NCBI GenBank assembly: GCA_964035795.1
Contig: OZ038321.1
Coordinates: 19,978,283 to 20,042,282, forward strand
Reading direction: 5' to 3'
From: Pterobdella sp. o SKG-2022
Lineage: Eukaryota; Annelida; Clitellata; Hirudinida; Piscicolidae
DNA length: 64,000 nt
Shown: positions 12,665-24,900 of the stretch, piece by piece
Layout of the letters: the number at the start of each line of letters is the position of its first letter
Position numbering within the stretch: position 1 is the first letter of the stretch
Notes under the pieces: generated by a model
The model's input: only the letters and a program-made list of their open reading frames with translations
The model's database searches: none
What the model was told of the DNA's origin: nothing
Program-made: the position numbers and the translations under genes

Positions 12665-13085
12665 TATTCTCGACTTTTGTTTGTTGGAAGGTTGTGAAGT
12701 CTGTCTTAGTACCACTAGCTCTCAAGCTTGGAAACAACAGCTTCTCAAAAGATTCTTTGTTGAAACATACTGGGAAAAACTAGAAACTACTATCTTGTGC
12801 CGTTGGTCTAAACATTTTCAAGCCCTTTTCAATACTGATCAAGTTGTCCATGGCTCAGGACTACTCCGCATCTAATGCTGCTAATCAAAGAAAAAATAGA
12901 CGAACCGCCCACAGTACAGCAACTTATCAAACCCATAAAAAAGTTTAAGAGTGGCAAGTCAACAAAAGCTAAAGGAATTTCATCTAAGCTTTGGAAAGAT
13001 GGAGGTCCAGTGCTAAACAACAAGTTCCACGAACTCTTTGTCTGCTGTTGAGAACATGGCAAATTGTTAAGAGACTTTTGCAACA
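12665..13085 (+). pseudogene. LINE reverse-transcriptase fragment (separate family)
   Basis: Translating with one frame change gives the region upstream of an RT core: RWSKHFQALFNTDQVVH, then KIDEPPTVQQLIKPIKKFKS, GKSTKAKGISSKLWKDGGPV and FHELFVCC, followed by TGA. This is the linker and first RT block of a LINE different from the copies nearby (those read ...MKNRKTEGLSSIVAEML at the same point). No endonuclease, palm motif or tail remains; it is a dead fragment. Confidence 0.7.
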
Positions 13086-13513
13086 TACATAGAAATTATT
13101 CATTGAATTTCCGTTACCTGTTTTAATTTGAGTTTTTGTTGAGTTTGAAAGAATCACTTTCATACTTATATGAAAGTGATTCCCACACAAAGTTATCGAG
13201 CTTCGAAAATGTTAATTCAATAAAAATTCCCAATTTCACAAAACTTTTGTTTCATCGTCAAATAATACAAACCTTCGAACAGGTTTCACAAACGTTTGTA
13301 ATTAATATGATATAAGAAAGGTTTTTTAAAATATCATAGGGTTTCTATTAACTTTGTAGTTTCTATAGTTTTATTTTTGTATAGACTTCAAATTATGAGG
13401 TTTTGTTTTAGAAAACGTTTTTGAAAAAAAAAATCAGCTGAAATTTTCGATAAGCAAAACACTTTTTTAGGTATATAATAATTATTATAAAAATAAAAAA
13501 CACTTCAAATTTA
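13086..13513. other. non-coding AT-rich gap between LINE remnants
   Basis: No reading frame, repeat or RNA gene recognised, apart from a short palindrome around 13155-13182 (gaaagaatcacttt... / ...atgaaagtgattc). Confidence 0.4.
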
Positions 13514-16500
13514 GACGTTTAGAGTAGCTTCTTTGAATGTGGAAAGTTTAAAGAACAAAGGCAGTGAGGTGGTAGAGACTATGTATCGGAGAAGTGGACA
13601 TTTGTGCGATCCATGAACATAGATGGGCCGGTGGCACCAAGTCAAATCAATCCCGTATTTTGATGGGCAAGAATTCAGCCTAAAGGTTTTTTGGTGAGGC
13701 AATAAGTCAGACCTTGGTGGTGCTAGATTTCTTTTGGCAAAAAAATGAACAGATAATGTTTTTGAAGTTCAACGAGTCTTAGACAGGGTTCGAGTACTAT
13801 GTCTTGTTCTTGGGAATTCTGTGTTCACCTTAGTTTCAGTCTATGCCCCACAAGTTGGTCGTTCGAATGAAAAAAAAAACAATGTCTTATGAAAAGTTGC
13901 AGAAATCTATTTTTTGAGATTCTCGTTCCATTGAATGACTTGAATGGGCATGTTGGTGAGAAAGCTGATTGTTTTGAGAACGTGCGTAGCGGTTTTGGTT
14001 ATGGCACCCTTAACTCTGAAGGTGAGCGGATTTTAGAATTCGCAATGGTCAACAATTTTTTTGTCACCAACACTTGTTTTATGAAAAGGGAGTCCCATCT
14101 TGTGACCTATAACTCCGGTGGTTCCAAGTCCCAGACTGACTTCATTCTTTATCGAAAAACTTTCAAAAGTATGGTAAAGAATGTCAAATTCATTCCTGGA
14201 GAGAAATGTGCATTGCAACACCATCTGTTGGTCTGTGATCTTGTTCACACTATACGAAGGAGCGTAAAGGGGAAGTTTAACCCTCGTCTTCGAACTTAGA
14301 AACTCCGAGATCCATTAGTTGTAAAAGAGTTTGCCATTTCTTTGAACGCCAAGTTAACAGCGGCTCAGATCATGAATTTACCAAATGTGGAGGAAATATA
14401 GGCTCATCTCAAAAAGTCTCTTCTTGAAATTTCTTCAAAGGTCTGTGGTACATTTCTGAACCACCAGTGCAAACGCCAAACATGGTGGTGGAATGCCAGT
14501 GTAGATGACGCTGTGAATGAAAAAAGGAACCGTTATAAGGCTTTTAAAAAGCTTCTAATTCAAGAACTATTTAATGAAGCTAGCATAGCTAAAGAAGCTT
14601 ATAACGAGTCTAAGCGTGTTGCTAAGCGTCTTGTTTGATTGTCAAAAAGTGAAGCTGAAAGGGATGCATTTTCTGCTATTACATCCGGCCTTAATGTAAT
14701 ATATCACATGGCCAGGCAGATGGACAGTCGTAACCGTGATGTAATAGGTGATTAATGTGTCAGAAATGATGCTGGTGAACTCCTTTTAAGTGATGCCCAA
14801 AAAATGAATGCCTGGGTTGAACATCATAAAAGGCTATCAAATGGTGAGCTCGATTGGTCTAACGAGTATCTTTCTTTTGTTTCACCGATCCTTGGCCCTG
14901 CTTCTTTTGTCACACTGTCACAAGTCAGTGATGCCATTAAGAAAATGAAGAATCGCAAAACAGAAGGACTTTCTAGCATAGTGGCCGAAATGTTAAAAGC
15001 GTCTGGTTTTGTAGGGTTAAAAGTCTTGGCCTATCTCATCAAATCAGTTATTGTTGGAGGTGGAGTTCCTGCTGATTGGCGTGATAGTATCATTGTAAAC
15101 CTCTACAAAGGTAAAGAGAATGCTATAGATCGAGAAAATTATATAAACCTCGAGCTGACAGATCATTTTATAAAGCTTGTTGAGCGTGTCCTAGAGCGAT
15201 GAATCAGAAAGATGGTGGATATTGATAAGATGCAGTTTGGCTTCGTTTCTGGTAGAAGCGCCACTGATGTAGTTTTTATTTTTCGTCAGTTGCAGGAAAA
15301 ATAGCTAGCCATCAAAAAACCACTCTTTTTTGTTTTCGTCGATTTAGAGAAGGCCTTTGATCGAGTTCCACGCAGTGATTTGGTGGGCAATGAGAAAGCT
15401 TGGGGTTGAAGAATGGGCTGTCCGTGTAGTTCAGAGCGTGTATATTGGAGCAAAATGTTGAGTACGCATTAATAACCAGCTCAGCGATGAGTTTGGTGTA
15501 AATATTGGTGTACATCAAGGATCTGTATTGAGTCCCTCACTTTTTATTCTTGTTTTGGAAGCTTTGTCTAGAGAGTTAAGAACCGGTGTTCCTTGGGAGC
15601 TTTTATATGCTGACGAACTGGTTCAGATCTCAGAATTGCTAGACGATTGTATATCTAAATTTTAAAATTAGAAACTGGAAAAAGAAAGGAGAGGATTGCG
15701 GGTGAACTCCAAAAAAACAAAATTCATGTTGCTCGGTTCTGAATACTTGAGAAATTCTGGAGCTTTTCCTTGCAATGTATGCCGCAAAGGTGTTGGCGTC
15801 AACTCAGTTTTTTGCTCAACATGCTCTCATTGGGTCTACAAAAGAGGTAGTGGTTTGTCTGGAAGAATCAGGCTTATGTATGTCCTCGCTGTCTCAATTT
15901 AGCGCCCCCTTTGGATTATAGGCCCATCAAAGAGGTTATTGCTGGTAATGCCACAATGGATGTAGACACAAAGCTTTGCTACCTTGGTGATGTGTTGTGT
16001 GCAGGAAGAGGTTTGGAACTGGCAGTTATCACCAGATGTTCAGTTGCCTAAGGTTAAATTTGAAAAGCTGTTGCCCATATTGACCTCTAAACACATCACC
16101 TTGGAAGCTCGTGGCAAATTATACACACCTTGTGTGCGTTTTGCCTTGTTATATGGCAGTGAAAAATGGGCTCCAACAATTGCTGTTTTGCAAAGGCTAC
16201 AGTGCAACGATAGATCTATGATCCGCTGGATATGTGGCGTTAAGCCAAAGAACAGAAATCTATAATCAGTTTTTCTCACAAAACTCAAAATCCCAGACAT
16301 AGAGACTCTGCTACAGAGCCGTTTTCCTTGTTGGTAGGATCACGTGAGACGTTCGTCCATGTGTATCAGAGACGTGCTCGAACTTCCTCTGCCTGGAGAT
16401 CGTTCCAGTGGTAGTCCGGCAAAAATTTGGTTGAGTTGTGTTAGAAAGTATATGGAATTTTATGGCTTGGAAAATGCGGATCCACTCATTAGAGCTGAGT

Positions 16501-16575
16501 GGAGAAAGTATATTAGCCGACTGCTGTATACCCCAGCTACTGGGACGCCTACAGCAGTATAATCTTATATGGATA
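13514..16575 (+). mobile_element. RTE-like LINE, subfamily A1, old copy
   Basis: A nearly full 3' portion of the same LINE as at 23.8-26.9 and 39.1-42.1 kb, but with more stops and frameshifts. Order: endonuclease ([39 protein letters not shown]), RT ([45 protein letters not shown] in place of the YADD palm motif), a Cys-rich finger (CNVCRKGVGV... CSTC), then the C-terminal segment ([11 protein letters not shown]). It ends in a hairpin tail at 16521-16557. The palm motif change and the many stops rule out activity. It lies between genes. Confidence 0.88.
16521..16557 (+). other. LINE 3'-terminal nested hairpin
   Basis: CTGCTGTA pairs perfectly with TACAGCAG, and inside that CCCAG pairs with CTGGG around a CTA loop. 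It lies at the extreme 3' end of the LINE, after the last coding segment, where the element's RT would be expected to recognise its RNA. The same hairpin is at 23789-23825 on the minus strand. Confidence 0.75.
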
Positions 16576-17145
16576 TTATTATTTATTGGGTTTCAGTGTT
16601 TCTACAAACGAATTAATAATAACGAATCATTTCAAAAATAACTTCATAAAAAAACTTAGTTTAAATAGAAAAAAAAGTGCCAAAAAAAATAACTTTGAAA
16701 AATTTTTTTTGGTCATAAATCTAGAATATTTTCAAAAACACGAGCAAATTTTTTAAAGTATACTAATGATTTGTGACAAAGTTGAATTTGACAAAAATTT
16801 AAATTCGAAGAAAAAAAAATACTTGAAAAATTGTCTTTCTATGAATTTTTTTTCTAAACTAACAAAAAATTGATACATGATATCTTTGAAGAATGACATA
16901 TGTTGAAAAAACTTTTTCTGAAAATGAACTCAATCAGAAGTGTGAAAAAAAGCGTTAAAAACTAAATTCAGTATGAAATCTACTATATGCATTAGACACG
17001 ATGCTTAAGAAATGTCCTTATGACGCGTATATACTACTGCGAATTCAGTTCGCTGCTAACACTAATTATAATATCACAATGTCTGTAAGAATCGTATTGG
17101 AACAAATGCAAAACTTAGTTTTTTGGATTTGTAAGTTGATGAAAA
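16576..17145. other. AT-rich intergenic spacer
   Basis: Follows the LINE tail and precedes the stop codon of the minus-strand discoidin-like gene, so its right part should hold that gene's 3' UTR. No other feature seen. Confidence 0.4.
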
Positions 17146-18187
17146 TCAATTAAAGCTGGTAATGATGAGAGCCACAAGAATCAAAGAGAAACAACATTGA
17201 CAGCTGACACCTGCAGCTGACAATTCTGTATTCACTGTGCTTCTTTGACTCCTAGCTTTAAAATAATTAATAAGTCAATCTTATTCTATCAAACAATTAA
17301 TAAAGACTTACTTTCTGAAAGTGGGAACTTGAGTGGATAAGATGGCCAATGTTTCCAAAGTATCAGTTGTTGTTTCTTCTGTGGTCACAGTTGTTGTTTC
17401 TTCTGTGGTCACAGTTGTTGTTAGTTCTGGGGCTAGAAATGTTGTTAAAGTTTCAAAAGTTAAATATTTGTAGTGATTGGCTGAAAATATTTTTCAGAGT
17501 TTTATGTGTAAAAAGGTATTTTACAAATAAGAATCAATGTTTCAATCTCCATTCAACTCACCTAGAGTACCATAAACTTCAATTTCTGTAACAGATAGCC
17601 ATGTTGTACAATTGAACCAAAAAGCCACATATCTATAATTTTCTGTATTTTGAGTACAATTAGATTCATACTTGTTGAATGTAGTATTAAATCTCTCTTG
17701 TTTGTATGAATCAAAAGATTAAATTATGACATTCTTTAAAAGCTTCGTTGAGCAAACGTAATGAACAGAAGGGTCGGGAGGGTTGGTCACAATGTCAAAA
17801 TTGTTCATCGTCATCGCGTGATAACTTGAAGCAACACCTATAAATTTTGTTCATTTCAAAACGAGAGAAAAAGCTGGAAAAAAACATTTTTAAAACACAA
17901 AAAAGCATTAAAAGATTGTTAAAGTTCATAATTAGGAAAGTGAACTTCGTACTATTTAGTTTGTAAAAATAAAATTAAACTTAATGAAAACTAACTTTTT
18001 TAAACAATCAAGATGATTCTATCAACCAGATACTGTCCAAACATATCCAGTGCAAACCAAGTAGGACCAACGAATTTTTCCAACCAGTAACTGTTGCAGT
18101 TTGTGAGATACTTCACGTTGTTAAACGTCTTAGTGTAGTTTCCCTCAATCGTTTTGTTATACACTAGATTTGTTTCGCAGCTTGCCT
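17146..18187 (-). pseudogene. discoidin-like (F5/8C-type) surface protein, Thr-rich, with an in-frame stop
   Basis: Exons on the minus strand: 18187 to about 18005, 17837-17562, 17480-17312, 17251-17146 (TGA at 17146-17148). The first two resemble an F5/8C or fucolectin fold: EASCETNLVYN, WFALDMFGQYLVDRIILI, then NYRYVAFWFNCTTW and SVTEIEVYG, the usual closing strand. The third is a Thr-rich linker with a perfect 24-base tandem repeat coding VTTEETTT. The last ends in a hydrophobic tail (CCFSLILVALIITSFN), as expected for a GPI signal or a single membrane anchor. Joins among the last three exons are in phase; the first join is not resolved. A TAA at 17719-17721 interrupts the second exon, with discoidin-like sequence on both sides in the same frame, so this copy is either a recent pseudogene or carries a 36-base intron or an error. 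The 5' end is missing; a Jockey LINE begins 200 bases upstream. Confidence 0.6.
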
Positions 18188-18390
18188 CTGGAAACATCAG
18201 TTTTTAATTCAGTTTTTAACTACTCTCAATTGGTGGTTTAAAAAAAAACTCAATAAAAATTTTGATGCAAAAATTACATATAAAATTTTAAATTGTATTT
18301 GGATTGATATTAAACACTTAGAAGAATAATTGAAGGTGAGGTTTGCCTTCATCCGTCGTCTTAGACGTCTATGTTATTTTTTTTTACCCT

Positions 18391-19740
18391 GAGCACCCTA
18401 GTCCTAGTTGGGTGCTCTTCATGTTTCCATCAAGACCGTCCAGTGGTCGAGAAGCTCAGCCGCTCTCACGGGGTCGGTCCACAGACTCTCGGGACCCAGT
18501 GTGGTACTTATTTTGGAGTAGGTGAAGAAGTGAGGGGTGTCATGAGGGTGTGTATGGCAGAGTGGGCATGAAGGTGAAGGATGAGATGAGGGTGAGATTT
18601 TGTTGAGGTATGAGATGAAAGGTGATTTGTTTGATCTGAGTTGGGCGAGAGTGCGGCGAGTATGGTGGTCTAGGGTGGTTTCTGATTCATGAATGGGTGG
18701 GGGTTGCTTGCTGAGGGTTTTGTTGTGAGTAGATGATATGTAGTCATGAACTATTTTTGTGTGTATTTTTTTCATATTGTTTTTTATTTGTGTGTGAGAG
18801 GTGGTCTGGGAAGGGGGTATGTTTAGGGTGTAGTTGATGTTGTTGTTGAATGTGGATTGCTTTTTGTTTGATGAGTGGGTGTAGGGGATGAGTAGGGTGG
18901 GAGGCTTTTTGTATGAGTTGTGATGCGTGAAGTTTGAGGTGGTTTTGGAGTGGGAGGATTTTGGTCTCTTAGTGGAGGTGTTAGGTGTTGGTATCTAGGG
19001 TACAGCCAGTGATTGTTCTCAAGGCTGCGTTTTGGATTTTTTCGAGTTTGTTGAGGGAGGTGGATGAGATGATGAGTGACCAGATGGTGTTGGCGTATTC
19101 GATGATGGGAAAGAGTGATGTTTGGTATGTGGTGATTAGTGTTTCTTTGCTTTTTCCCTAGTGTGTTGATGTGAGGAGTTTTAAGAGATTGAGTGTTTTT
19201 TTGCTTTTGTGATGGTGTTGTCTGTGTGGGTGGAGAATTTTAGTTTGGGGTCAAAATTTAAGCCAAGGATAGTAGGGTTGGAGGTGGTGGGGTGAAAATG
19301 TTGTTAATATGAATGTTCAGTGGTTGGTTATATTCTGAAGAGTCGGGGGTCATGAGGGTTGATGGGGTTTTGGTAGGGTTGATTTGTAGGCTGTTATTGT
19401 GAGCCCATGTGTGTATCTCGTTAAGATATGGAAGAAGGTTCTGAGTGGCTGTGTTGGTGTTTGGGTGGGATGATGTTATGGTGATGTCTTCTGCGTAGAT
19501 GATGAGGTTGAGTGAGTTGATTTTGGGGAGTGGTATGTCAGAGAGGTATATGTTGAATAGTGTGGGTGATAGGACGCTCCCTTGGGGAACTCCTGCTTTG
19601 ATGCATGTGTGTTTGGATGTATGATTGTTGTATGAGGTGTATGTCGGCAGCCTTTTAGGTAGTTGGCCAAGAATTTGACTATTTTTGTAGAAATGTGGGC
19701 GTCTATGCTTCTTATTCTTCTTAGCGTTTAATATCAATTT
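18391..19740 (-). mobile_element. Jockey-like LINE, decayed 3' part
   Basis: Minus-strand pieces give RT blocks (AGVPQGSVLSPTLFNIYLSD, then YAEDITITSS, a mutated YADD palm) at 19258-19737, and the Jockey-type C-terminal segment (PSCPLCHTHPHDTPHF, SLWTDPVRAAELLDHWT) at 18419-18775. Frames are broken in between. The 3' end carries a perfect stem, GAGCACCC / GGGTGCTC at 18391-18417, followed on the minus strand by an A-rich tract. The altered palm and the frameshifts make it inactive. Confidence 0.85.
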
Positions 19741-20339
19741 ATTTCAAATAAAATTGAAAATTTTATATATAATTGTTATGTCAAATAGTTTTACTCAAAT
19801 AATTTCATTTTTTACTAATTTATGATTATTTGTCCACCAAATAGATATGAATTAAATATTTTTTTTTAAGTTTTTCGAATTGTGGGATAATTTTGCTTCA
19901 AAAAACTTCTGATGAAAGATAACTTAGAAAGAATATGATTCAACTAGTTGCCTTATATAGCTTTGTCATCTTACAAGTTAGGTGAGTTTTTTTTTCAGTT
20001 AAAAAGATCACTTTACAGTGAAAATAAATGAGAAGAAAAAAAATATTTTTTGAAAACCTCATCATTTTGACTATGCTAAAAACATGATTTTTTTAACAAG
20101 TATCTTTTAAAACGTTCATTTTAAAATCACCTGAGCTAGCCAAGAAAGAAAACAGGATCAAAAGAATTGTAAAAATTTTTACACATATGGGCTTCCTTGA
20201 AAGACGTGTTTTTATAGTGCAAAGTCACCTATATCACGCCCTTTTCAATTTATAATCTTGACAGAAGGGGATTAATTTTAACTACATTATAGAGCCATAA
20301 ATACGAAGTTAATGATTTTTTCCGAAAGCCATAATAAAA
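19741..20339. other. AT-rich spacer
   Basis: No established gene. A possible small plus-strand two-exon peptide starts at 19935 (see findings). Confidence 0.3.
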
Positions 20340-20439
20340 TGAATATAATTTCAGAACACTAGGGCACTTGAAAATGTCACGCTGTTAACGAATAGCTTCG
20401 TATCTTAATAAATTTACTAGTGTTCTGAAATTATATTCA
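20340..20439 (+). mobile_element. MITE-like element with 23-base perfect terminal inverted repeats
   Basis: Left arm 20340-20362 (tgaatataatttcagaacac + tag) is the exact reverse complement of the right arm 20417-20439. The 54-base core reads cacttgaaaatgtcac...gttaacgaatagcttcgta. Related cores occur at 45024-45103 (plus) and 29930-29988 (minus), and a one-mismatch right arm at about 42079-42097 next to the truncated LINE. No coding capacity. Confidence 0.75.
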
Positions 20440-20639
20440 AATACGAAGTTGTTACTAAAATAGCTATGACCATATTTGTGAAAAAAATATAAGAATTCAT
20501 CAATACATGTTGATTATCTTATGTTTTTTTATTTAGTGAATTTCTTTCTTGGGAAGCTGAAAGAAACAAAGACAGGGTCAATTTAAATATTGGAAGCGTC
20601 ACTGGAAAACTGTATGATCATGTAGATCTTATGACATAG

Positions 20640-20984
20640 AGTATCCTAAGTCACATACTAAGGTAAAAAAACAAAGTATTTATTCAAAAAGTCACGAAGA
20701 TTTTCGTAAGACTAGCTTAATATTATCAAGTGATAATAAAAGTTCAAAAATTATTCTATTTATACTTTTTCCTAATCTTCTTTTCCCGTGCATCTTTAAC
20801 GGATGTTTCCTTCCAATGCTTTCCTTATACTTGCTCCTAATATTTATAAGGTGTAATCGATTACGGACTTTTTTTTCTAATTATTTGGGATAGTTTCGCA
20901 TGTATTAGAAAATATAGTTTCGTGACCAGAAAAAGAAAAAGCAGATTTAGCATAGGAGTGAGAGAGAGAGTTGAGAACGAGTAA
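20640..20984. other. AT-rich spacer
   Basis: Nothing recognised other than a short GA-rich run near 20960. Confidence 0.35.
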
Positions 20985-21130
20985 AGGACCGTAGGCCTGC
21001 ATCTTCTCTTAAACATTTTCGCAAGCGTTCAAAAATGCATCTTTATAACCGTATCTTTCTACTCTAACTATTTTTACTACACAAGCGCCTCTGCAGCAAA
21101 CCTAGCTTGCAAACCGTGCGCTTTACAAAT
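20985..21130 (+). mobile_element. solo L2-LINE 3' tail (5'-truncated copy)
   Basis: Matches the 3' end of the L2-type element at 47861-49592 (which is on the minus strand): ttctcttaaa.attttcgcaagcgtt..aaa.gcatctttata and gcgcctctgcagcaaaccta.cttgcaaac. It contains the same tail hairpin, GCAAAC-CTA-G(C)TTGC. No RT sequence is left, so this is an extreme 5' truncation. Confidence 0.75.
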
Positions 21131-21514
21131 GCATTAATAATAATAGTATCCTAACTAAAAAGTAACAAATAGATTAAAATAATAGCTTGATTATAAATTT
21201 TTTAAAAATTTTTCATAGTATATAAAAATTATATATAAAATAAATTTTCTATACTTATTGTTTTTTGTTTTTAAAATTTCGATAAGTTCGGTGATCGGTT
21301 CCCTGAGCGTCACAGATTGCAATAAAAGTTCTTGTGTTTATATGATTAATGTTATATTACGAAACTTTCAAGATTTTTTGAGAAAATATTTAAGAAATAA
21401 GTAAAATTTCGAAAACAGTTTTATAGTAAATATTTTAAATGAATAAAAAGTGTTTAATGCTGAAATGACAAACAGTCCAACTAAAGGTTAATTGAAACAG
21501 GAAAATACGGCGTT
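21131..21514. other. AT-rich spacer
   Basis: No gene recognised. The missing 5' exon(s) of RNF146 could lie here or further upstream. Confidence 0.3.
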
Positions 21515-21595
21515 TATAATTTATTGGAACTAAGCTTTCCGTTATGCTAATGATATCTTTGACATATGGAAAAGCTTAGTTTAAATAAATTATAA
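21515..21595. repeat. imperfect inverted repeat
   Basis: tataatttattggaactaag (from 21515) followed by ctttcc pairs with ggaaaagcttagtttaaata (from 21569) followed by aattata, around a loop of about 20 bases. It is a compact hairpin upstream of RNF146; function unknown. Confidence 0.5.
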
Positions 21596-21941
21596 TTTAT
21601 ATTTTTTTGCTTTATTAAATTCAGTTAAGGAATAAATAGATACCTAGATTTTAAATCCAGTTTGACCCCCAATATACTGAGAGTGGCCAGCTTAACTCTA
21701 TTTACAAAGCATTTCTTGCAATTATATATCTAAATTTCTTCCTATATAAAGTATCTTTTTCTTTTTAATCAATTCCAATAAGTTTGGATGCTATTTTGCT
21801 TACACACTTAACTGCCTTTTTTTTTAAAGACAATATACGTATAAAGTTTTGAGTGTTATCCTATGTAGAAATAAAATTCTATTTAATCATGGAAACTTAT
21901 CTTTTTATTAATTAATTGTATAAACTAGAACATACTTTCAG

Positions 21942-24900
21942 AAGAAGAATGTGCAATTTGCTTACAAAAGTATTTGCAGCCAGTGATTCTACCATGTAGC
22001 CATATTTTTTGTTACTTGTGTGCCAAAGGAATGGTTATTCACAGTAGAAGGTTCAATGACCTTAAAATTTAAATATTTTGACATTCTCAATAAATTTTTT
22101 CTTTAAATGTTCAAGTTTTTTTTAATGATTTTTAAATAACTATATCCAACCAACAGATGTGCTTTATGTAGAAAAAAAATTCCAGAAAGTTATTTAATAA
22201 AACCAACCGTTGCAAATAATGTAACAGACTTTACAATAGGTATAAATATGTTAATACTTCACTCATTCAGTTATTAGTTTTTATTGACAATTATTTGTCA
22301 ACTGTCTTAAATTTCATTTTCAATTTTACTGTAGCTCATTTTAATCATTTCTATTCAATTTACATTATTATTATTAATAATCAAGCTTTCATTTTTTGAA
22401 AAAAATATAGTTAGAAACATTGTCTAATGCTAAAAAGTTTTGTCAATTTTTTTTCGTTAGTGGCAGTTGTTCTTATTTAATGCAAATCTTTTAGGTTGTC
22501 AAAATTGATGTTGAGAGATTTGAGTTTTTTTTTGTAGAATGGAGACTATAGTAGTTTTTGGTCCACTTTGATATGGTTCTGCTATTTCTTTTAAGCTTTG
22601 TAGCATACATTTGGTGGATGAAAAATATGTTTTATTTAGGACTTGTGTTTTGAGTTTGTAATGGAGTTAGTTTTCTTGATTATCCATTTCTAGGTTTATT
22701 TTTTAATTTGATTTTGTATGTATTTGGTAAGGTTTAGTGTTCAAGATAGGTGTTTTGACTAGTCTAGGGTTTGCATGTCATTGTGAAAATTAGCTGTAAT
22801 TAAGCTCCATTTGTGTTTGAATGGTGTGATTTTATAATCCATTGTGTTGAAGCTGACGATAAGTTTGTTAGCTATTTTCCTTGTGCTTTATCAGCTTGCT
22901 ATGTTTTTTGCTTTTTGTTTGTAGCTATGAGGTTTTTTGTTGGTAGGAGCTTGTAGAAGAAAGTTCAGTTACTGTTTTGCCAATTTACATAAGTATAATA
23001 ATTGTAATAATTGCTAAGTACCATTTATGATTTATTTCCTTTTCATAATGAGGAAATTTTAGATACATCTATTGTTAAACAAAAACTAAAGTTTTGGGTA
23101 AGAACAGCCTTATCATAATTCATTATAATAATAATGAGTAAATCAAGAAAACAAAAAGTTACATAAGCTTCTTCTATAAAATGCACCATTTATTTATATT
23201 AATTTCATAGTTCAAAATAAAATGCTCACAACACTAATATTTTTTTCAATAGTTAAACTTTATTTTAGTAAATTTTTTCACTGATTCTTCGTTTTAACTA
23301 TATTAGATACTATAGGCTCCATTTCAAGTATAGTATCTTATATTAGGACATTATTAGGGTAAATCTGTTCTAGCTTTTGTATCTCAATGAATGTAAGAAC
23401 AAATTTCTCACATTAGGTGTTTTTGTGAAGGATATTAGCATGATTATGTTCAAATTAATTTTCATCATCCTTGTGGTTGACTTGTTTATTCTACCCTCAT
23501 CAGTTGCAGAGCATAAGTGGTACTATCAAGGGAATCAAGGATGGTGGCAGTATGATGATAGGACAAATAATGATGTGGAAGAGGCATATAAGGATGAAAA
23601 AGAATTTGTTAAAGTTATGATCAGTGGCTTTATTTACATCATTGACTTTCAAAGAATGGTTGGCAAAGTTTTTATTTTTAACGAAACTTGCAATTTAATA
23701 GAGTAAATATGAAGATAGAATGATTTATCAAGATCCATTTCAAATACGGCTTTTCTCTAAATAAAATTAATATCCATATTAGATTATACTGCTGTAGGCG
23801 TCCCAGTAGCTGTGGTATACAGCAGTCAGCTAATACACTTTCTCCACTCAGCTCTATTGAGTGGATCCGCATTTTTCAGGCCATAGGATTCCATATCCTT
23901 TTCGACACAACTCAACCAAGTTTTTGCTGGTCTACCACGATAACGACCTCAAGGCAGAGGAAGTTCGAGCACATCTTTGATACACATAGACGAACATCTC
24001 ACGTGACCATACCAACGAAGACGACGGCTTTGTAGCAGCGTCCTTATGTCTGGGATTTTGAGTTTTGTGAGGAAAACTGATGATGGACTTCTATCCTTTG
24101 GCTTAACGCCACAAATCCAGCGGATCATAGACCTATCATTGCGCTGTAGCCTTTGAAAAACAACAACTGTTGGAGCCCAGTTTTCACTGCCATATAACAA
24201 GGCAGAACGCTCACAAGATATGTATAATTTGCCACGGAGTTCCAAGGTGATGTGTTTAGAGGTCAATATGGGCAACAGTTTTTTAAATTTTTCCCAGGCA
24301 ACTGAACATCTGGTGATAACTGCCAGTTCACAACCTCCACCTGCACACAACACATCACCAAGGTAGCAAAACTTCTGTTCTATATCCATTGTGGCATTAC
24401 CAACAATAACCTTTTTGATAGGCCTATAATCCAAAGGTGGCGTTAAATTGAGACAGCGAGGACATACGTAAGCCTAATCCTTCAGTTTTCCAGACAAACC
24501 ACTACCTCTTTTGTGGACCCAATGAGAGCATGTCGAGCAAAAAACTGAGTTGACGCCAACACCTTTGCGGCATTTACTGCAAGGAAAAGCTCCAGAATCC
24601 CTCAAGTTTTCAGAACCGAGTAACATGAATTTTGTTTTTTTGGAGTTCACCCGCAATCCTTTACTTTCTATTTCCAGTTTCCATTTTTCAAATTTGGATA
24701 TACAATCGTCTAGCGATTCTGAGATCAAAACCAGGTTATCAGCATATAAAAGTTCCCAAGGAACACCGGTTCTTAACTCTCTAGACAAAGCTTCCAAAAC
24801 AAGAATAAAAAGTAAGGGACTCAATACAGATCCTTGATGTACACCAATATTTACACCAAACTCATCGCTGAGCTGGTTATTAATGCGTACTCAACATTTT

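Noticed and set aside
19907..19930. CTGATGA ... GAAA string resembling a hammerhead core
   Set aside because: Stem II is only three base pairs and there is no matching TGTC-AATAAA context; treated as chance.
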